Source of the DNA: Hyphomicrobium sulfonivorans
Lineage (GTDB): Bacteria > Pseudomonadota > Alphaproteobacteria > Rhizobiales > Hyphomicrobiaceae
Reading direction: 5' to 3'
Length of the DNA: 64,000 nt
NCBI RefSeq assembly: GCF_013306565.1
Contig: NZ_PZPO01000001.1
Span: 992,001 to 1,056,000 of the forward strand
This document shows, one piece after another, positions 1-9,345 of the stretch. The stretch's first letter is position 1, and each line of letters begins with the position of its first letter. The notes under the pieces were generated by a model that saw only the letters and a program-made list of their open reading frames with translations, did no database searches and was not told the DNA's origin. The position numbers and the translations under genes are program-made.

Positions 1-660
1 CGGCGCCAGCAGGCGGGCGACAGCTTCATCATCGGCGCGGATCTCGATGCCGATAGCGCCCTGCGCAACCGCGGGCAGCATCACGTCGGCTTCCATGGCG
101 GCCGTTATATGCTGCGAAAGCCCGAGGCGATTGAGGCCAGCGCAGGCGAGGAAAGTGGCGTCGGCCACGCCTTCCGCCAGCTTGCGCAGGCGCGTCTGCA
201 CGTTGCCGCGAAAATCGACCACCTTGAGGTCGGGGCGGGCACGCAGGGCCTGGGCGGCACGGCGTGGCGACGAGGTACCGATAAGCCCACCTTCCGGCAG
301 GTCATCCAGTGAGTTGAATTTCAGGCTGACGAAGGCGTCGCGCGGGTCTTCGCGCTCGAGAATGGTTGAGATGACGAGGCCTTCGGGCAGCACCGCCGGC
401 ATATCCTTCATCGAATGGACGGCCAGATCGATTTCCTTCGCGAACAGCGCCTCTTCAAGCTCCTTGGTGAACAAACCCTTGCCGCCGACCTCGATCAGCG
501 GCCGATCCGTCACGCGGTCGCCTGTCGTCTTGATGACGACGATTTCGCACTGATCCGGCTTCAGGCCATGGGCGGCGCCGAGTTTGCGCGCCACTTCATG
601 GGCCTGCGCGAGCGCCAGCGGCGAGCCTCGGGTTCCGATGCGGATTTTGCTAACTTGCAA
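1..660 (-). CDS. hemC: Porphobilinogen deaminase (hydroxymethylbilane synthase), 3' end cut by window edge
   Basis: Condenses four porphobilinogens into hydroxymethylbilane in cytoplasmic haem/tetrapyrrole synthesis. The reverse strand reads without a stop for 220 codons to the window edge. It begins [20 protein letters not shown] and contains family motifs [48 protein letters not shown] and [13 protein letters not shown] place the start at a TTG (660-658) because GGAGA lies about 7 nt upstream and no ATG is suitably placed. Family length is about 310 aa, so roughly 90 C-terminal residues, including the Cys that carries the dipyrromethane cofactor, lie outside the window. It is divergent from tsaD, with about 110 bp between them. 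Confidence 0.95.
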   Translation of the reverse strand, partial: MQVSKIRIGTRGSPLALAQAHEVARKLGAAHGLKPDQCEIVVIKTTGDRVTDRPLIEVGGKGLFTKELEEALFAKEIDLAVHSMKDMPAVLPEGLVISTILEREDPRDAFVSLKFNSLDDLPEGGLIGTSSPRRAAQALRARPDLKVVDFRGNVQTRLRKLAEGVADATFLACAGLNRLGLSQHITAAMEADVMLPAVAQGAIGIEIRADDEAVARLLAP

Positions 661-768
661 GCCGTTCTCTCCGGATGGTAGGCGACGGGCGACAGAAGCG
701 GCGCCAATGTGCCGCCATCTATGCCCCCCGGAACCGGGGAACGCAAACGCGGGATTGCCCCAGCCGCC

Positions 769-1872
769 ATGGCGAACGAACAGCACCAGGGAAATCGGCC
801 CAGCATCGTTCTGGGTCTGGAAACGAGCTGCGATGAGACGGCGGCGGCTGTCGTTGTGCGCGAGCCTTCGGGTGAGGGGCGCATTCTTTCCAGCATCGTG
901 CGCAGCCAGTGGGAGCAGCACCGTCCGTTCGGCGGCGTGGTGCCGGAAATCGCGGCCCGCGCGCATGTGGAATGTCTCGATGTGCTGGTGCGGGAAGCGC
1001 TCAGCGAGGCGAAGGTCGGACTGGACGATCTTTCCGCCGTGGCAGCCACAACCGGACCGGGGCTGATCGGTGGCCTTATCGTGGGCGCGATCACCGGCAA
1101 GGCGATTGCTATGGCGCGGGGCATTCCGTTCATCTCGGTGCACCATCTGGAAGCGCACGCCCTGACGGTGGGCCTGACGGAAGGCATTGCGCCGCCCTAT
1201 CTGCTGTTGCTGGTTTCGGGTGGGCATACGCAACTTTTGATCGTGCGCGGCGTCGGCGATTACGAGCGCCTTGGCACGACGATTGACGACGCGCTGGGCG
1301 AAGCCTTCGACAAGACGGCGAAGCTGCTTGGCCTCGGACTGCCGGGCGGTCCGGCGGTTGAGCGGATGGCGCTTAAAGGCGACGGCAGCCGGTTCAAGCT
1401 GCCGCGTCCGATGGCCGGGCGGCCGGAGCCGCACTTTTCATTTGCCGGTTTGAAAACGGCGGTGCGCCGCGCGGCTGAAAAACTTGCGCCGCTGTCGGAT
1501 CAGGACGTGGCCGACATCTCCGCCGCATTCGAGCAGGCGGTGGTGGAATCGGTATCGGATCGCTGTGCGCGGGCGATGGAAATCGCGGCGGCGCGGCTAG
1601 GCTCCGATGTGCCGTTGCGGTTTGTGGTTGCGGGCGGCGTGGCTGCCAATCAGCGCCTGCGTGCTTCGCTCTCAGAACTCGCGCAAGCGCGCGGGTTTTC
1701 GTTCCATGTTCCGCCGGCCAATCTGTGCGGTGACAACGCGGCCATGATCGGGTGGGCCGGGGCGGAGCGTCTGGCGCGCGGGATGGTCGATCCGCTCGAT
1801 GCACCGGTGCGTCCGCGCTGGCCGCTTGATGCCAATGCGGCGCCTGCTATCGGTGCCGGGGTAAAGGCGTGA
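769..1872 (+). CDS. tsaD: tRNA N6-adenosine threonylcarbamoyltransferase TsaD
   Basis: Transfers the threonylcarbamoyl group from TC-AMP to A37 of ANN-decoding tRNAs, working with TsaB and TsaE. Recognised from the start motif [14 protein letters not shown], the metal-binding HHLEAH, the nucleotide-binding [29 protein letters not shown], and the C-terminal [13 protein letters not shown] and [12 protein letters not shown]. The reading frame stays open upstream to GTG 709 and ATG 721. I chose ATG 769 (368 aa) because it leaves only a short leader before the conserved fold. None of the three starts has a strong ribosome-binding site, so this is uncertain. The gene is followed by gpsA on the same strand, a common alphaproteobacterial order. 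Confidence 0.95.
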   Translation: MANEQHQGNRPSIVLGLETSCDETAAAVVVREPSGEGRILSSIVRSQWEQHRPFGGVVPEIAARAHVECLDVLVREALSEAKVGLDDLSAVAATTGPGLIGGLIVGAITGKAIAMARGIPFISVHHLEAHALTVGLTEGIAPPYLLLLVSGGHTQLLIVRGVGDYERLGTTIDDALGEAFDKTAKLLGLGLPGGPAVERMALKGDGSRFKLPRPMAGRPEPHFSFAGLKTAVRRAAEKLAPLSDQDVADISAAFEQAVVESVSDRCARAMEIAAARLGSDVPLRFVVAGGVAANQRLRASLSELAQARGFSFHVPPANLCGDNAAMIGWAGAERLARGMVDPLDAPVRPRWPLDANAAPAIGAGVKA

Positions 1873-1947
1873 ACGGGTGAAGGCGTAGTTTCCGCAGGCT
1901 ATAATTGCCTCGCAGTTGCGTGTGCGGACCTGCTTCAGGAGCTTGCG

Positions 1948-2943
1948 GTGAAGATCGATAGCGTCGGCATTATCGGCGGTGGCGCGTGGGGCACGGCTCT
2001 GGCGCAGGCGATGGCGTTTGCCGGGCGCAAGGTCACGCTGTGGGCACGGGAAGACGATGTCGTTGCCGCCATCAACGCGCGCCGCGTGAACGAGACCTTT
2101 CTGCCGGGCGTTACCCTTGATGCCGGCATTGTTGCAACGGGTGATCTGGCTGCGGCAGCCGCATGCGATGCGGTTTTGCTGGTGGTGCCTGCTCAGCATG
2201 TGCGCCGCGTTGCGCACGACATGCGTCCGTTGCTGCGGAACGGTCAGCCCGTCGTCATGTGCTCCAAGGGCATTGAGCAGGCGAGCGGCAAGATGATGGG
2301 CGATGTGCTGGCGGAGGAGCTGCCGCACGTAACGCCGCTGGTGCTTTCCGGTCCGAGCTTCGCGGCCGATGTCGCGCGTGGGTTGCCCGCCGCGCTGACA
2401 CTGGCGTGCGCCGATGAGGCTGTCGGGCAGGAGGTGGCGGAGCGGTTGGGCAGCGCGAAATTCCGTCTCTACTGGTCGAGCGACATGGTGGGCGTAGAGC
2501 TGGGCGGCGCGCTGAAAAACGTGCTGGCGATTGCCGCGGGCATCGTGGACGGTCAGGGGCTTGGTGCCAGCGCGCACGCGGCTCTGGTAACGCGCGGTTT
2601 TGCTGAAATGCGCCGCCTCGGCAAAGCGCTGGGCGCGCGGCTGGAAACGCTGAACGGGCTTTCCGGCCTGGGCGATCTGATCCTTACATGTGGCAGCCCG
2701 CAGTCGCGCAACATGTCGTTGGGGCGGGCGCTGGGTCAGGGTGAGGCGATCGACAAGGTGCTGGCGGGCAGGCTGGCGGTGACCGAGGGCGTCTACACCG
2801 CCACGGCCGTGCGCGGGCTGGCTGAAGCCAATGACGTCGATATGCCGATCTGTGCTGCCGTTTGCGATGTGGTGGAAGGCCGTGCGAGCGTACGCGATGT
2901 GATCGGTCAGCTCATGCAGCGGCCGTTGAAGGCCGAGGATTGA
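1948..2943 (+). CDS. gpsA: NAD(P)-dependent glycerol-3-phosphate dehydrogenase
   Basis: Reduces dihydroxyacetone phosphate to sn-glycerol 3-phosphate for phospholipid synthesis in the cytoplasm. It has an N-terminal Rossmann motif GGGAWGTALAQA, then VMCSKGIEQ, LSGPSFAADVA, the catalytic-lysine region GGALKNVLAIAAGI and the substrate-binding RNMSLGRALG. At 331 aa it is full length. GTG 1948 is the start: AGGAG sits 7 nt upstream and the protein begins MKIDSVGIIGGG. It lies 75 bp behind tsaD, probably in the same transcription unit. Confidence 0.96.
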   Translation: MKIDSVGIIGGGAWGTALAQAMAFAGRKVTLWAREDDVVAAINARRVNETFLPGVTLDAGIVATGDLAAAAACDAVLLVVPAQHVRRVAHDMRPLLRNGQPVVMCSKGIEQASGKMMGDVLAEELPHVTPLVLSGPSFAADVARGLPAALTLACADEAVGQEVAERLGSAKFRLYWSSDMVGVELGGALKNVLAIAAGIVDGQGLGASAHAALVTRGFAEMRRLGKALGARLETLNGLSGLGDLILTCGSPQSRNMSLGRALGQGEAIDKVLAGRLAVTEGVYTATAVRGLAEANDVDMPICAAVCDVVEGRASVRDVIGQLMQRPLKAED

Positions 2944-3084
2944 GCGCTATCGCAACGCTGTGCGGCGAAGCTGCAAGCGATTCTGTGTGTTGATGAAACG
3001 GTCGGCCCGCAGCCTCGGCGCTTGACAGTGCCGCGCCCTTGGGCGACGCCCCGATGACAGAATTATTTAGCGGAGGTGCGGCTT

Positions 3085-3609
3085 ATGCCTTCCTACTGGC
3101 TTATGAAGTCCGAGCCGGATTGCTTCTCGTGGGACGATCTGAAATCGCGCGGCAAAGGCGGTGAAGCCTGGGACGGCGTGCGCAGCTTTCAGGCGCGCAA
3201 CTTCATGAAGGCGATGCAGATCGGCGATCTGGCGTTCTTCTATCACTCCAACATCGGCAAGGCAGTTGTCGGCGTGATGGAGATTGCCGCGCTGGCCCAT
3301 CCCGATGCTTCGGATGACACCGGCAAGTGGGAATGCGTTGACGTGCGCGCCGTGGCTGACATGCCCAATCCGGTGCCGCTGGCAGCGATCAAGGACAACT
3401 CCAAGCTTGCCGAAATGGTGCTGGTGAACAATTCGCGCCTTTCCGTGCAGCCGGTTTCGGCGGCGGAGTGGGCGGAAGTCTGCCGTATGGGCGGTTTGAA
3501 GCCGGCGGAGATCAAGGCATCCGGCGGCGGCGGGCAGAAGCCTGCCGGCTCGGCCAAGGAAGCTGCAAAGAACGGCGCTGAAAAGCGACCTGCCAGGAAA
3601 GCAAAATAA
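3085..3609 (+). CDS. EVE (PUA-like) domain protein
   Basis: A 174-aa protein opening MPSYWLMKSEPDCFSWDDL and continuing WDGVRSFQARNFMKAMQIGD and FFYHSN, the signature of EVE domains. These PUA-like folds bind modified bases in nucleic acid, and the exact ligand here is unknown. The last 30 residues are a Lys/Ala-rich basic tail (AKEAAKNGAEKRPARKAK) beyond the domain, possibly for nucleic-acid contact. ATG 3085 is preferred over GTG 3076 because GGAGG lies 8 nt before it. The stop codon directly abuts the ATG of the methyltransferase gene at 3610, so the two are co-transcribed and probably translationally coupled. Confidence 0.88.
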   Translation: MPSYWLMKSEPDCFSWDDLKSRGKGGEAWDGVRSFQARNFMKAMQIGDLAFFYHSNIGKAVVGVMEIAALAHPDASDDTGKWECVDVRAVADMPNPVPLAAIKDNSKLAEMVLVNNSRLSVQPVSAAEWAEVCRMGGLKPAEIKASGGGGQKPAGSAKEAAKNGAEKRPARKAK

Positions 3610-4290
3610 ATGACGAAGGTGTCCGGACGGCTTGATCCCAACAATGGTGAAGCCGTCAGGGCTTTCATCGCGGAGAATACGCGATGCCTGGCGCCGCCTC
3701 TGGTGCCTGAAATCCTGCTGTATCTGGCCGAAGAGTCGGTGCCGATCTGGCAGAAAACCGAAGAAGAACTGGGCGAAATGAACGTGCCGCCGCCGTACTG
3801 GGCATTTGCCTGGGCGGGCGGGCAGGCGCTGGCGCGCTACATGCTGGATAATCCGCATCTGGTGGCCGGTCGGCATGTGCTGGATCTGGGGGCTGGCTCC
3901 GGTCTCACGGCGATAGCGGCGATGAAGGCTGGCGCGATAAGCGTACTGGCTGCAGACATCGACCTGTTTGCGCTGGCGGCGACGGAGCTGAACGCCGCCC
4001 TCAATGATGTGAAGGTGAGCACAACCGCCGAGGATCTGCTTGCCGGCGCTCCGCAGGGTTTTGACCTGATCCTCGTAGGCGACCTGTTCTATGAGCGCGC
4101 GCTGGCGGAACGCGTGACGCGCTACATCGAGGCGGCGGTCGCCAACGGTGCGCTGGTGCTCATCGGTGATCCGCAGCGCAACTATTTCCCCAAAGGCCGC
4201 TTTGAGTGTGCGGCGGACTATCGGGTGCCGGTGACGCGCGAGCTTGAAGACGCTGAAATAAAGAATTCTGCTGTTTGGCGGCTTGGCTGA
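3610..4290 (+). CDS. Class I SAM-dependent methyltransferase, ETF-beta lysine methyltransferase-like
   Basis: The 226-aa protein has the SAM-binding motif I LDLGAGSGLTAIAAMKAGA, an acidic motif II (LAADID) and a post-motif region LVGDLFYERALAE. Its N-terminal PPYWAFAWAGGQALARYMLDNP resembles the METTL20/PrmA-like subgroup that methylates lysines of electron-transfer flavoprotein beta in alphaproteobacteria. The methyltransferase fold is seen in the sequence; the ETF substrate is inferred from that resemblance. It starts immediately after the EVE gene stop with no gap. Confidence 0.8.
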   Translation: MTKVSGRLDPNNGEAVRAFIAENTRCLAPPLVPEILLYLAEESVPIWQKTEEELGEMNVPPPYWAFAWAGGQALARYMLDNPHLVAGRHVLDLGAGSGLTAIAAMKAGAISVLAADIDLFALAATELNAALNDVKVSTTAEDLLAGAPQGFDLILVGDLFYERALAERVTRYIEAAVANGALVLIGDPQRNYFPKGRFECAADYRVPVTRELEDAEIKNSAVWRLG

Positions 4291-4357
4291 CCGGGGATCG
4301 GGCGACGGGGCGCAGGCGGTCTGCTACCTTCAAGCTCTGATTTTCAGGGGAGCTGCC

Positions 4358-4774
4358 ATGACCTTTGCGGGAATGAACCTCATCGCGATCGTTTCGGCGG
4401 CTGTTGCCGCCTTCATGTTCGGCTGGCTCTGGTATGGGCTTCTGTTCGGCGAGGCATGGCGGCGGGCCATCGGCTGGAAGCGCACCGAAGTGCAGTCGCA
4501 AAGTCCAAGCCCCATGCCTTTTATCATCAGTTTCATCAGCCTGCTGGTGATGGCGTGCGTGTTTTCCGGCGTGCTGCGCCATACCAAAATAGAGCTGACC
4601 GTTGCCAACGGCCTGATCACCGGCGCGTTTCTGTGGCTGGGCTTTGTGATCACGACGATAGGCACCAACAACAGATTCCGCGATGCAAAAACGGCCCTGA
4701 CTGTCATTGACGGAGGTCATTGGCTGGGAGTTTTACTGCTTCAAGGTGCTATTCTTGGCGCGTTCGGTCCCTGA
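4358..4774 (+). CDS. DUF1761 family membrane protein
   Basis: A 138-aa small integral membrane protein with about four hydrophobic helices. The first contains FMFGWLWYGLLFGEAWRRAIGWKR, typical of DUF1761. Later segments are FIISFISLLVMACVFSGVL, ITGAFLWLGFVITTIG and WLGVLLLQGAILGAFG. The function of the family is unknown. ATG 4358 is chosen because AGGGGAG precedes it by about 5 nt. The gene stands alone between the methyltransferase gene and acs. Confidence 0.78.
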   Translation: MTFAGMNLIAIVSAAVAAFMFGWLWYGLLFGEAWRRAIGWKRTEVQSQSPSPMPFIISFISLLVMACVFSGVLRHTKIELTVANGLITGAFLWLGFVITTIGTNNRFRDAKTALTVIDGGHWLGVLLLQGAILGAFGP

Positions 4775-4882
4775 TATTGGCCAGATGCGACCAGACAGCT
4801 TCGCCGAAGTGCCAATTTGCGGACCATGCTCGCCGCCGTCATAATGCGTCCAATTACGAATACTTTCGCGGGAGAAATGCCG

Positions 4883-6838
4883 ATGTCGGGGAACCTTTAC
4901 CCAGTGCCGGGTGAATGGCGCGAGGGCGCCTTCATTGACGAGAAAGCCTATCACGAGCTTTACGCCCGCTCCGTCTCCGACCCCGACGGGTTCTGGGGCG
5001 AAGTTGGACGCCGTATCGACTGGATCAAGCCCTATACGAAGGTGAAGAACACCTCGTTCGATCTGCAGAATGTTTCGATCAAGTGGTTTGAGGACGGCAC
5101 GTTGAACGTGTCCGCCAACTGCACCGACCGCCACCTCGAAACACGCGGCGATCAGGTTGCGATCATCTGGGAGGGCGATGAGCCCACCGACGACGAAGAG
5201 ATCACCTATCGCCAGCTGCACGAGCGCGTGTGCAAGCTTGCCAACGTGATGAAGTCGCACGGCGTCAAGAAGGGCGACCGCGTCACGATCTATCTGCCGA
5301 TGATCCCGGAAGCGGCCTACGCGATGCTGGCGTGCGCGCGCATCGGCGCGGTGCATTCGATTGTGTTCGGTGGCTTCTCTCCGGACAGCCTCGCCGGACG
5401 CATCGAGGACGCAGAGTCCAAGTTCATCATCACCGCCGACGAAGGCGTGCGTGGCGGTAAGTATGTGCCGCTGAAGAAGAACACCGACGACGCGCTCGCC
5501 AAGTGCGGCAAGGGTGATGAGAAGGTGCTGGTCGTGCGCCGCACCGGCCGCCCTGTCGCCTGGAATGCCGGCCGCGATCTGTGGCTGCATGAGGAACAGA
5601 GCAAGGTTTCGGCTGAGTGTCCGCCGGAGGAAATGCGCGCGGAAGATCCGCTGTTCATTCTCTACACGTCGGGTTCAACCGGCAAGCCGAAGGGTGTGGT
5701 GCATACGACCGGCGGCTATCTGGTGTTCGCGTCGATGTCGCACCAGTACGTGTTCGATTATCACGACGGTGACGTCTACTGGTGCACGGCGGACGTGGGC
5801 TGGGTCACTGGCCACAGCTACATCGTTTATGGTCCGCTCGCGAACGGTGCCACGTCGGTGATGTTCGAAGGCGTGCCGAACTATCCAACCATGTCGCGTT
5901 TCTGGGATGTCGTCGACAAGTGGAAGGTCAACATCTTCTACACCGCGCCGACGGCAATCCGTGCGCTGATGGGCGCTGGCGACGACTTCGTGAAGGGCAG
6001 CGATCGCTCATCGCTGCGGCTGCTGGGCAGCGTCGGCGAGCCGATCAATCCGGAAGCGTGGGAATGGTATTATAACGTTGTCGGCGAGCAGCGTTGCCCG
6101 ATTGTGGATACGTGGTGGCAGACCGAAACCGGCGGCATTCTCATTTCGCCGCTGCCGGGCGCGACGGATCTGAAGCCAGGCTCGGCAACGCGACCGCTGT
6201 TCGGTGTGCAGCCGGCGCTGGTGGACGAGAAGGGCGTGATCCTGGAAGGGGCAACCAGCGGCAACCTGGTTATTCTGGATAGCTGGCCGTCGCAGGCGCG
6301 CACGATCTACGGCGATCACGAGCGCTTCGTGCAGACCTATTTCTCGACCTACCCCGGCACCTACTTCACCGGCGACGGCTGCCGTCGCGACGAGGACGGA
6401 TATTATTGGATCACCGGCCGCGTCGATGACGTGATCAACGTATCCGGCCACCGTCTCGGCACGGCGGAAGTGGAAAGCGCGCTGGTTTCGCATCCGCTGG
6501 TGGCCGAGGCCGCGGTTGTCGGCTATCCGCACAACGTGAAGGGCCAGGGCATCTACTGCTACATCACGCTGATCGCGGGTGAAGAGTGGAGCGATGCGCT
6601 GTCGAAGGATCTCATCAAGCACGTGCGCACGGAGATCGGCCCGATTGCGTCGCCGGATCTGATCCAGTTCGCACCGGGCCTGCCGAAGACCCGTTCGGGC
6701 AAGATCATGCGCCGCATCCTGCGCAAGATCGCCGAGGACGAGTTCTCGAACCTTGGCGATATTTCCACGCTGGCCGATCCGGCCGTGGTGCAGGACCTGA
6801 TCGACAATCGCAAGAACCGCCGCGACGCTGCGAGCTGA
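4883..6838 (+). CDS. acsA: Acetyl-CoA synthetase (AMP-forming)
   Basis: Activates acetate with ATP to acetyl-AMP and then acetyl-CoA. At 651 aa it matches AcsA length. Visible motifs are the AMP-binding [20 protein letters not shown], the adenylation core [31 protein letters not shown] and the C-terminal acetylatable-lysine motif [21 protein letters not shown] 4883 is the start because GGGAG lies 8-9 nt upstream and [12 protein letters not shown] matches the usual N-terminus; ATG 4877 is too close to that site. A strong intrinsic terminator follows. In a serine-cycle methylotroph it probably serves acetate uptake. Confidence 0.96.
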   Translation: MSGNLYPVPGEWREGAFIDEKAYHELYARSVSDPDGFWGEVGRRIDWIKPYTKVKNTSFDLQNVSIKWFEDGTLNVSANCTDRHLETRGDQVAIIWEGDEPTDDEEITYRQLHERVCKLANVMKSHGVKKGDRVTIYLPMIPEAAYAMLACARIGAVHSIVFGGFSPDSLAGRIEDAESKFIITADEGVRGGKYVPLKKNTDDALAKCGKGDEKVLVVRRTGRPVAWNAGRDLWLHEEQSKVSAECPPEEMRAEDPLFILYTSGSTGKPKGVVHTTGGYLVFASMSHQYVFDYHDGDVYWCTADVGWVTGHSYIVYGPLANGATSVMFEGVPNYPTMSRFWDVVDKWKVNIFYTAPTAIRALMGAGDDFVKGSDRSSLRLLGSVGEPINPEAWEWYYNVVGEQRCPIVDTWWQTETGGILISPLPGATDLKPGSATRPLFGVQPALVDEKGVILEGATSGNLVILDSWPSQARTIYGDHERFVQTYFSTYPGTYFTGDGCRRDEDGYYWITGRVDDVINVSGHRLGTAEVESALVSHPLVAEAAVVGYPHNVKGQGIYCYITLIAGEEWSDALSKDLIKHVRTEIGPIASPDLIQFAPGLPKTRSGKIMRRILRKIAEDEFSNLGDISTLADPAVVQDLIDNRKNRRDAAS

Positions 6839-6870
6839 GTTCTGAAAGGCGTTTGCCGCTGCATGAATTG

Positions 6871-6902
6871 AAAAGGGCGCTCCATGTGGGCGCCCTTTTT
6901 TC
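6871..6902 (+). terminator. Intrinsic terminator downstream of acs
   Basis: AAAGGGCGC and GCGCCCTTT form a 9-bp stem around a loop of about 9 nt, followed by a run of six T. It lies 33 nt after the acs stop. The A-rich 5' side means it could also act on transcripts from the convergent extensin-like gene. Confidence 0.88.
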
Positions 6903-6904
6903 TG

Positions 6905-6994
6905 GCGCTCGGCGACTCCCCTCCGGGGCGCCGGCCGCCGGTGCATTTTTAGTGAGCGCTGGCGACTCTCCTTCGGAGAGCCGGCCGCCAGCGC
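6905..6994. repeat. Two tandem copies of an extragenic palindromic (REP-like) element
   Basis: Two related 39-40 bp palindromes at 6905-6944 and 6956-6994 share the frame GCGCT..GGCGACT..CCGGCCGCC..GC. Each folds into a long hairpin with an outer arm (GCGCTGGCG / CGCCAGCGC in copy 2) and an inner arm. The inner arm reads CTCTCC/GGAGAG in copy 2 and CTCCCC/GGGG in copy 1, a compensatory T-A to C-G change that supports selection for the fold. They sit between the convergent acs and extensin-like genes. Confidence 0.7.
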
Positions 6995-7005
6995 ATGTTA
7001 ATACG

Positions 7006-7716
7006 CTATTTGCAGCTGCGCAGCAGGCCGCGATCGAGATGCAGATGATCGTGATGCGCTTCGTTGAACTCAGGCCCGATGGCGACGCGGAAATACGGGC
7101 AGGCGCGCATGTGCGCTTCGCGCAGGAAGCGGCCCTCCGGCGTGTCGGCGCGATAATCGCGAGTGATGTTCATCTGCTTGCCGTTCTCAAGCCGGAACGC
7201 GCCGATGTCGACGGCGTTGGCATAGGAATGCTGGCTGCGCATTTTCAGCCAGCGCTTGTTACCGATGATGTTGCGGCATGAATAGGTGCCCATGTCCTGC
7301 ACCCAGGTGACGCGGCTGCCGAACATTTCCATCGCCAGCGGCTGCACGCCGTGCTCCATCCACAGCGCTAGCGCAACGGCGGTTTCGCATGTGAGCGCGC
7401 TAAGGCCGATTTCAGCGCCACTTACTTTGGAAATGCGCACTGCGTCGGTCCAGCCGCAGCCGTTGGGCCGTACGTTGTCCGTGATGGGCTGCGCGTTGAT
7501 CTGCGGCGGCCGCAGGATGGCGCGGCACATGTCGGGATCGCTGCGCAAGGCGGCGATGCGTGTATCGACGAAGATCAGCGGCGGATCATCCAGCGTTATG
7601 TCGGGGAACGGCAGAAAGCGCTCCGGGATGAGGCCGAAGCGGAAAACAGCGGCGCCCGCGAGTATCAGCAGCAACAGCAGGATGGCGCGCAGAATGTTTC
7701 GGCCCGTTCGGCGCAT
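7006..7716 (-). CDS. Extensin-like C-terminal domain protein, membrane-anchored
   Basis: This 236-aa protein has a basic N-terminus and one hydrophobic segment (ILRAILLLLLILAGAAVFRF) that anchors or exports it. A domain matching the extensin-like C family of Rhizobiales follows, with conserved cysteines (CRAIL, GCGWTD, LTCETA, YSCRNI, ACPYFR). Near the end, SQHSYANAVDIGAF and HHDHLHLDRG resemble the zinc-ligand pattern of LAS-type peptidases (H..D and HxH). A periplasmic peptidoglycan-active role is plausible but inferred. It is convergent with acs. Confidence 0.82.
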   Translation of the reverse strand: MRRTGRNILRAILLLLLILAGAAVFRFGLIPERFLPFPDITLDDPPLIFVDTRIAALRSDPDMCRAILRPPQINAQPITDNVRPNGCGWTDAVRISKVSGAEIGLSALTCETAVALALWMEHGVQPLAMEMFGSRVTWVQDMGTYSCRNIIGNKRWLKMRSQHSYANAVDIGAFRLENGKQMNITRDYRADTPEGRFLREAHMRACPYFRVAIGPEFNEAHHDHLHLDRGLLRSCK

Positions 7717-7941
7717 CTGTATTCCTAAGCGTGGGTGCCGTTGCAGCGGCGAATGCCGGATGCGCGTTCGGTGATGCGCAGGCGATCGGCTTTTATGGGG
7801 CTATTCAACTATTAAGAAAAGGTGAAAGCCCGTTCCGCTTTGAAACGCGGCATCGCGGAGTTTCGGGCGCACGGTGAGTATCGCGCGCATGCGGTGAGAA
7901 TCGTCATGCGGGCAGAACGGAATGAAATGGCAGCCGTCGGA

Positions 7942-8169
7942 TTAGAAGTCCGAGGCAATGCCGCCTTTTTCCCAATCGCCATAGCGAGCCGGATCAGGGC
8001 CGTCGCGTCCGCCAATTTCCTTGGCACGTTCCTTGGCCGAGGCATCGGCGGCCTGGCGGCGCTCCTCCGCTTCGGCCAGCGCGCGCTTGGCTGCGGGGCT
8101 CAGCTCGCGTTTTTCCGGCGCGGTCTGTTGCGCCCCATCTGTCCGGTTTTTTGATTGCATGTCGGTCAT
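7942..8169 (-). CDS. DUF1674 protein, SDHAF4-like succinate dehydrogenase assembly factor
   Basis: A 75-aa soluble protein ending [23 protein letters not shown], the diagnostic C-terminal motif of DUF1674 / SDHAF4. In mitochondria SDHAF4 binds flavinylated SdhA and helps assemble complex II; the same role is inferred here. The N-terminal half is a charged Ala-rich helix ([20 protein letters not shown]). The start is placed at ATG 8169; GTG 8175 and ATG 8160 are alternatives. It is divergent from htpX, with about 73 bp between starts. Confidence 0.85.
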   Translation of the reverse strand: MTDMQSKNRTDGAQQTAPEKRELSPAAKRALAEAEERRQAADASAKERAKEIGGRDGPDPARYGDWEKGGIASDF

Positions 8170-8242
8170 GGGCACTGGTTGTTGCTTAACTGTCTATCCA
8201 TATACCATCTCGACGTGTGTTTATGGCGGAGCTGCGACAAGA

Positions 8243-9241
8243 ATGAATCATATCAAGACGGCCATGCTGCTAGCGGCTCTGACCGCGATATTTGTGGCGA
8301 TGGGCGCTTTGATCGGTGGCACGGGCGGTATGCTCATTGCCTTCATCTTTGCGCTTGGTATGAACTTTTATACCTACTGGAACTCGGACAAGATGGTGCT
8401 GCGCATGTACGGCGCGCGCCAGGTGGATGAGCGCACTGCGCCGGACTACTACAATCTGGTGCGCGAGCTGGCGCGTCGGGCCGAACTGCCGATGCCGGCC
8501 GTCTACATCATGGAGAGCGCGCAGCCGAACGCGTTCGCGACCGGGCGCAATCCGCAGAATGCGGCCGTTTGTGCTTCGACAGGTTTGCTGCAGGCGATGA
8601 GCCGCGAAGAAATCGCCGGCGTGATGGCGCACGAACTGGCGCACATCAAGAATTACGACACGCTGACGATGACCATCGCAGCCGCGATCGGCGGCGCGGT
8701 GTCGATGCTGGCCCAGTACATGCAATTCGGCGCCATGTTCGGTGGCGGCAACCGTGAAGGCGGTGGCGGCATCATGGGCATAGTCGGGACGCTGATGGCG
8801 ATCATCGTTGCGCCGCTGGCGGCAATGCTGGTGCAGATGGCGATCAGCCGTTCGCGCGAGTATGTGGCCGACCGTATGGGCGGCGAGATCTGCGGTCAGC
8901 CGCTGTGGCTCGCGTCGGCGCTCGGCAAGATCGAGAACTACGCGCACCGCATTCCGAACGAGGAGGCGGAGGCCGTGCCTGCAACGGCGTCGCTGTTCAT
9001 CATCAATCCGCTGCAGGGCTGGGGTATGGACAACCTGTTCTCCACCCATCCCAATACGGGCAACCGAATTGCAGCGCTGGAGCAGCAGGCAAGCCGTATG
9101 GGCGGAGGCTCAGCGCCGCGCTATGCTGATGACAGCCGTCAGGGCTATGCGGAGGACAACGGCGGGCCATGGTCGCAGCAGCGGCAGGGCTCGCAGCAGC
9201 GTCAGGCTGGGCGCAGCGGCAATAGCGGTCCGTGGGGCTAA
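8243..9241 (+). CDS. htpX: Membrane-bound zinc metalloprotease HtpX
   Basis: An inner-membrane M48 peptidase that degrades misfolded membrane proteins. At 332 aa it has two N-terminal membrane helices ([19 protein letters not shown] and the next segment), the zinc motif HELAH in [16 protein letters not shown], two further hydrophobic segments, and [11 protein letters not shown] supplying the third zinc ligand. The C-terminal tail is Gln/Gly/Ser-rich and of low complexity. The frame is open upstream to 8021, but ATG 8243 matches the family N-terminus (MNHIKTAML) and has GGAG about 11 nt before it. Confidence 0.94.
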   Translation: MNHIKTAMLLAALTAIFVAMGALIGGTGGMLIAFIFALGMNFYTYWNSDKMVLRMYGARQVDERTAPDYYNLVRELARRAELPMPAVYIMESAQPNAFATGRNPQNAAVCASTGLLQAMSREEIAGVMAHELAHIKNYDTLTMTIAAAIGGAVSMLAQYMQFGAMFGGGNREGGGGIMGIVGTLMAIIVAPLAAMLVQMAISRSREYVADRMGGEICGQPLWLASALGKIENYAHRIPNEEAEAVPATASLFIINPLQGWGMDNLFSTHPNTGNRIAALEQQASRMGGGSAPRYADDSRQGYAEDNGGPWSQQRQGSQQRQAGRSGNSGPWG

Positions 9242-9345
9242 CTGCGCCATCTTGGCCGCTGCGGTTTAGCGACTTGTTCCGACGGGCGTCCTGTCGGACA
9301 AGGGCCCCGCGATTCCGCAGCATTTAACCAGCAAGGCAGGCGCAC

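Noticed and set aside
561-1187. Long minus-strand frame over the hemC/tsaD region
   Set aside because: It overlaps tsaD and hemC, which have full family motifs. Its own sequence is Arg/Ser/Pro-rich shadow coding.
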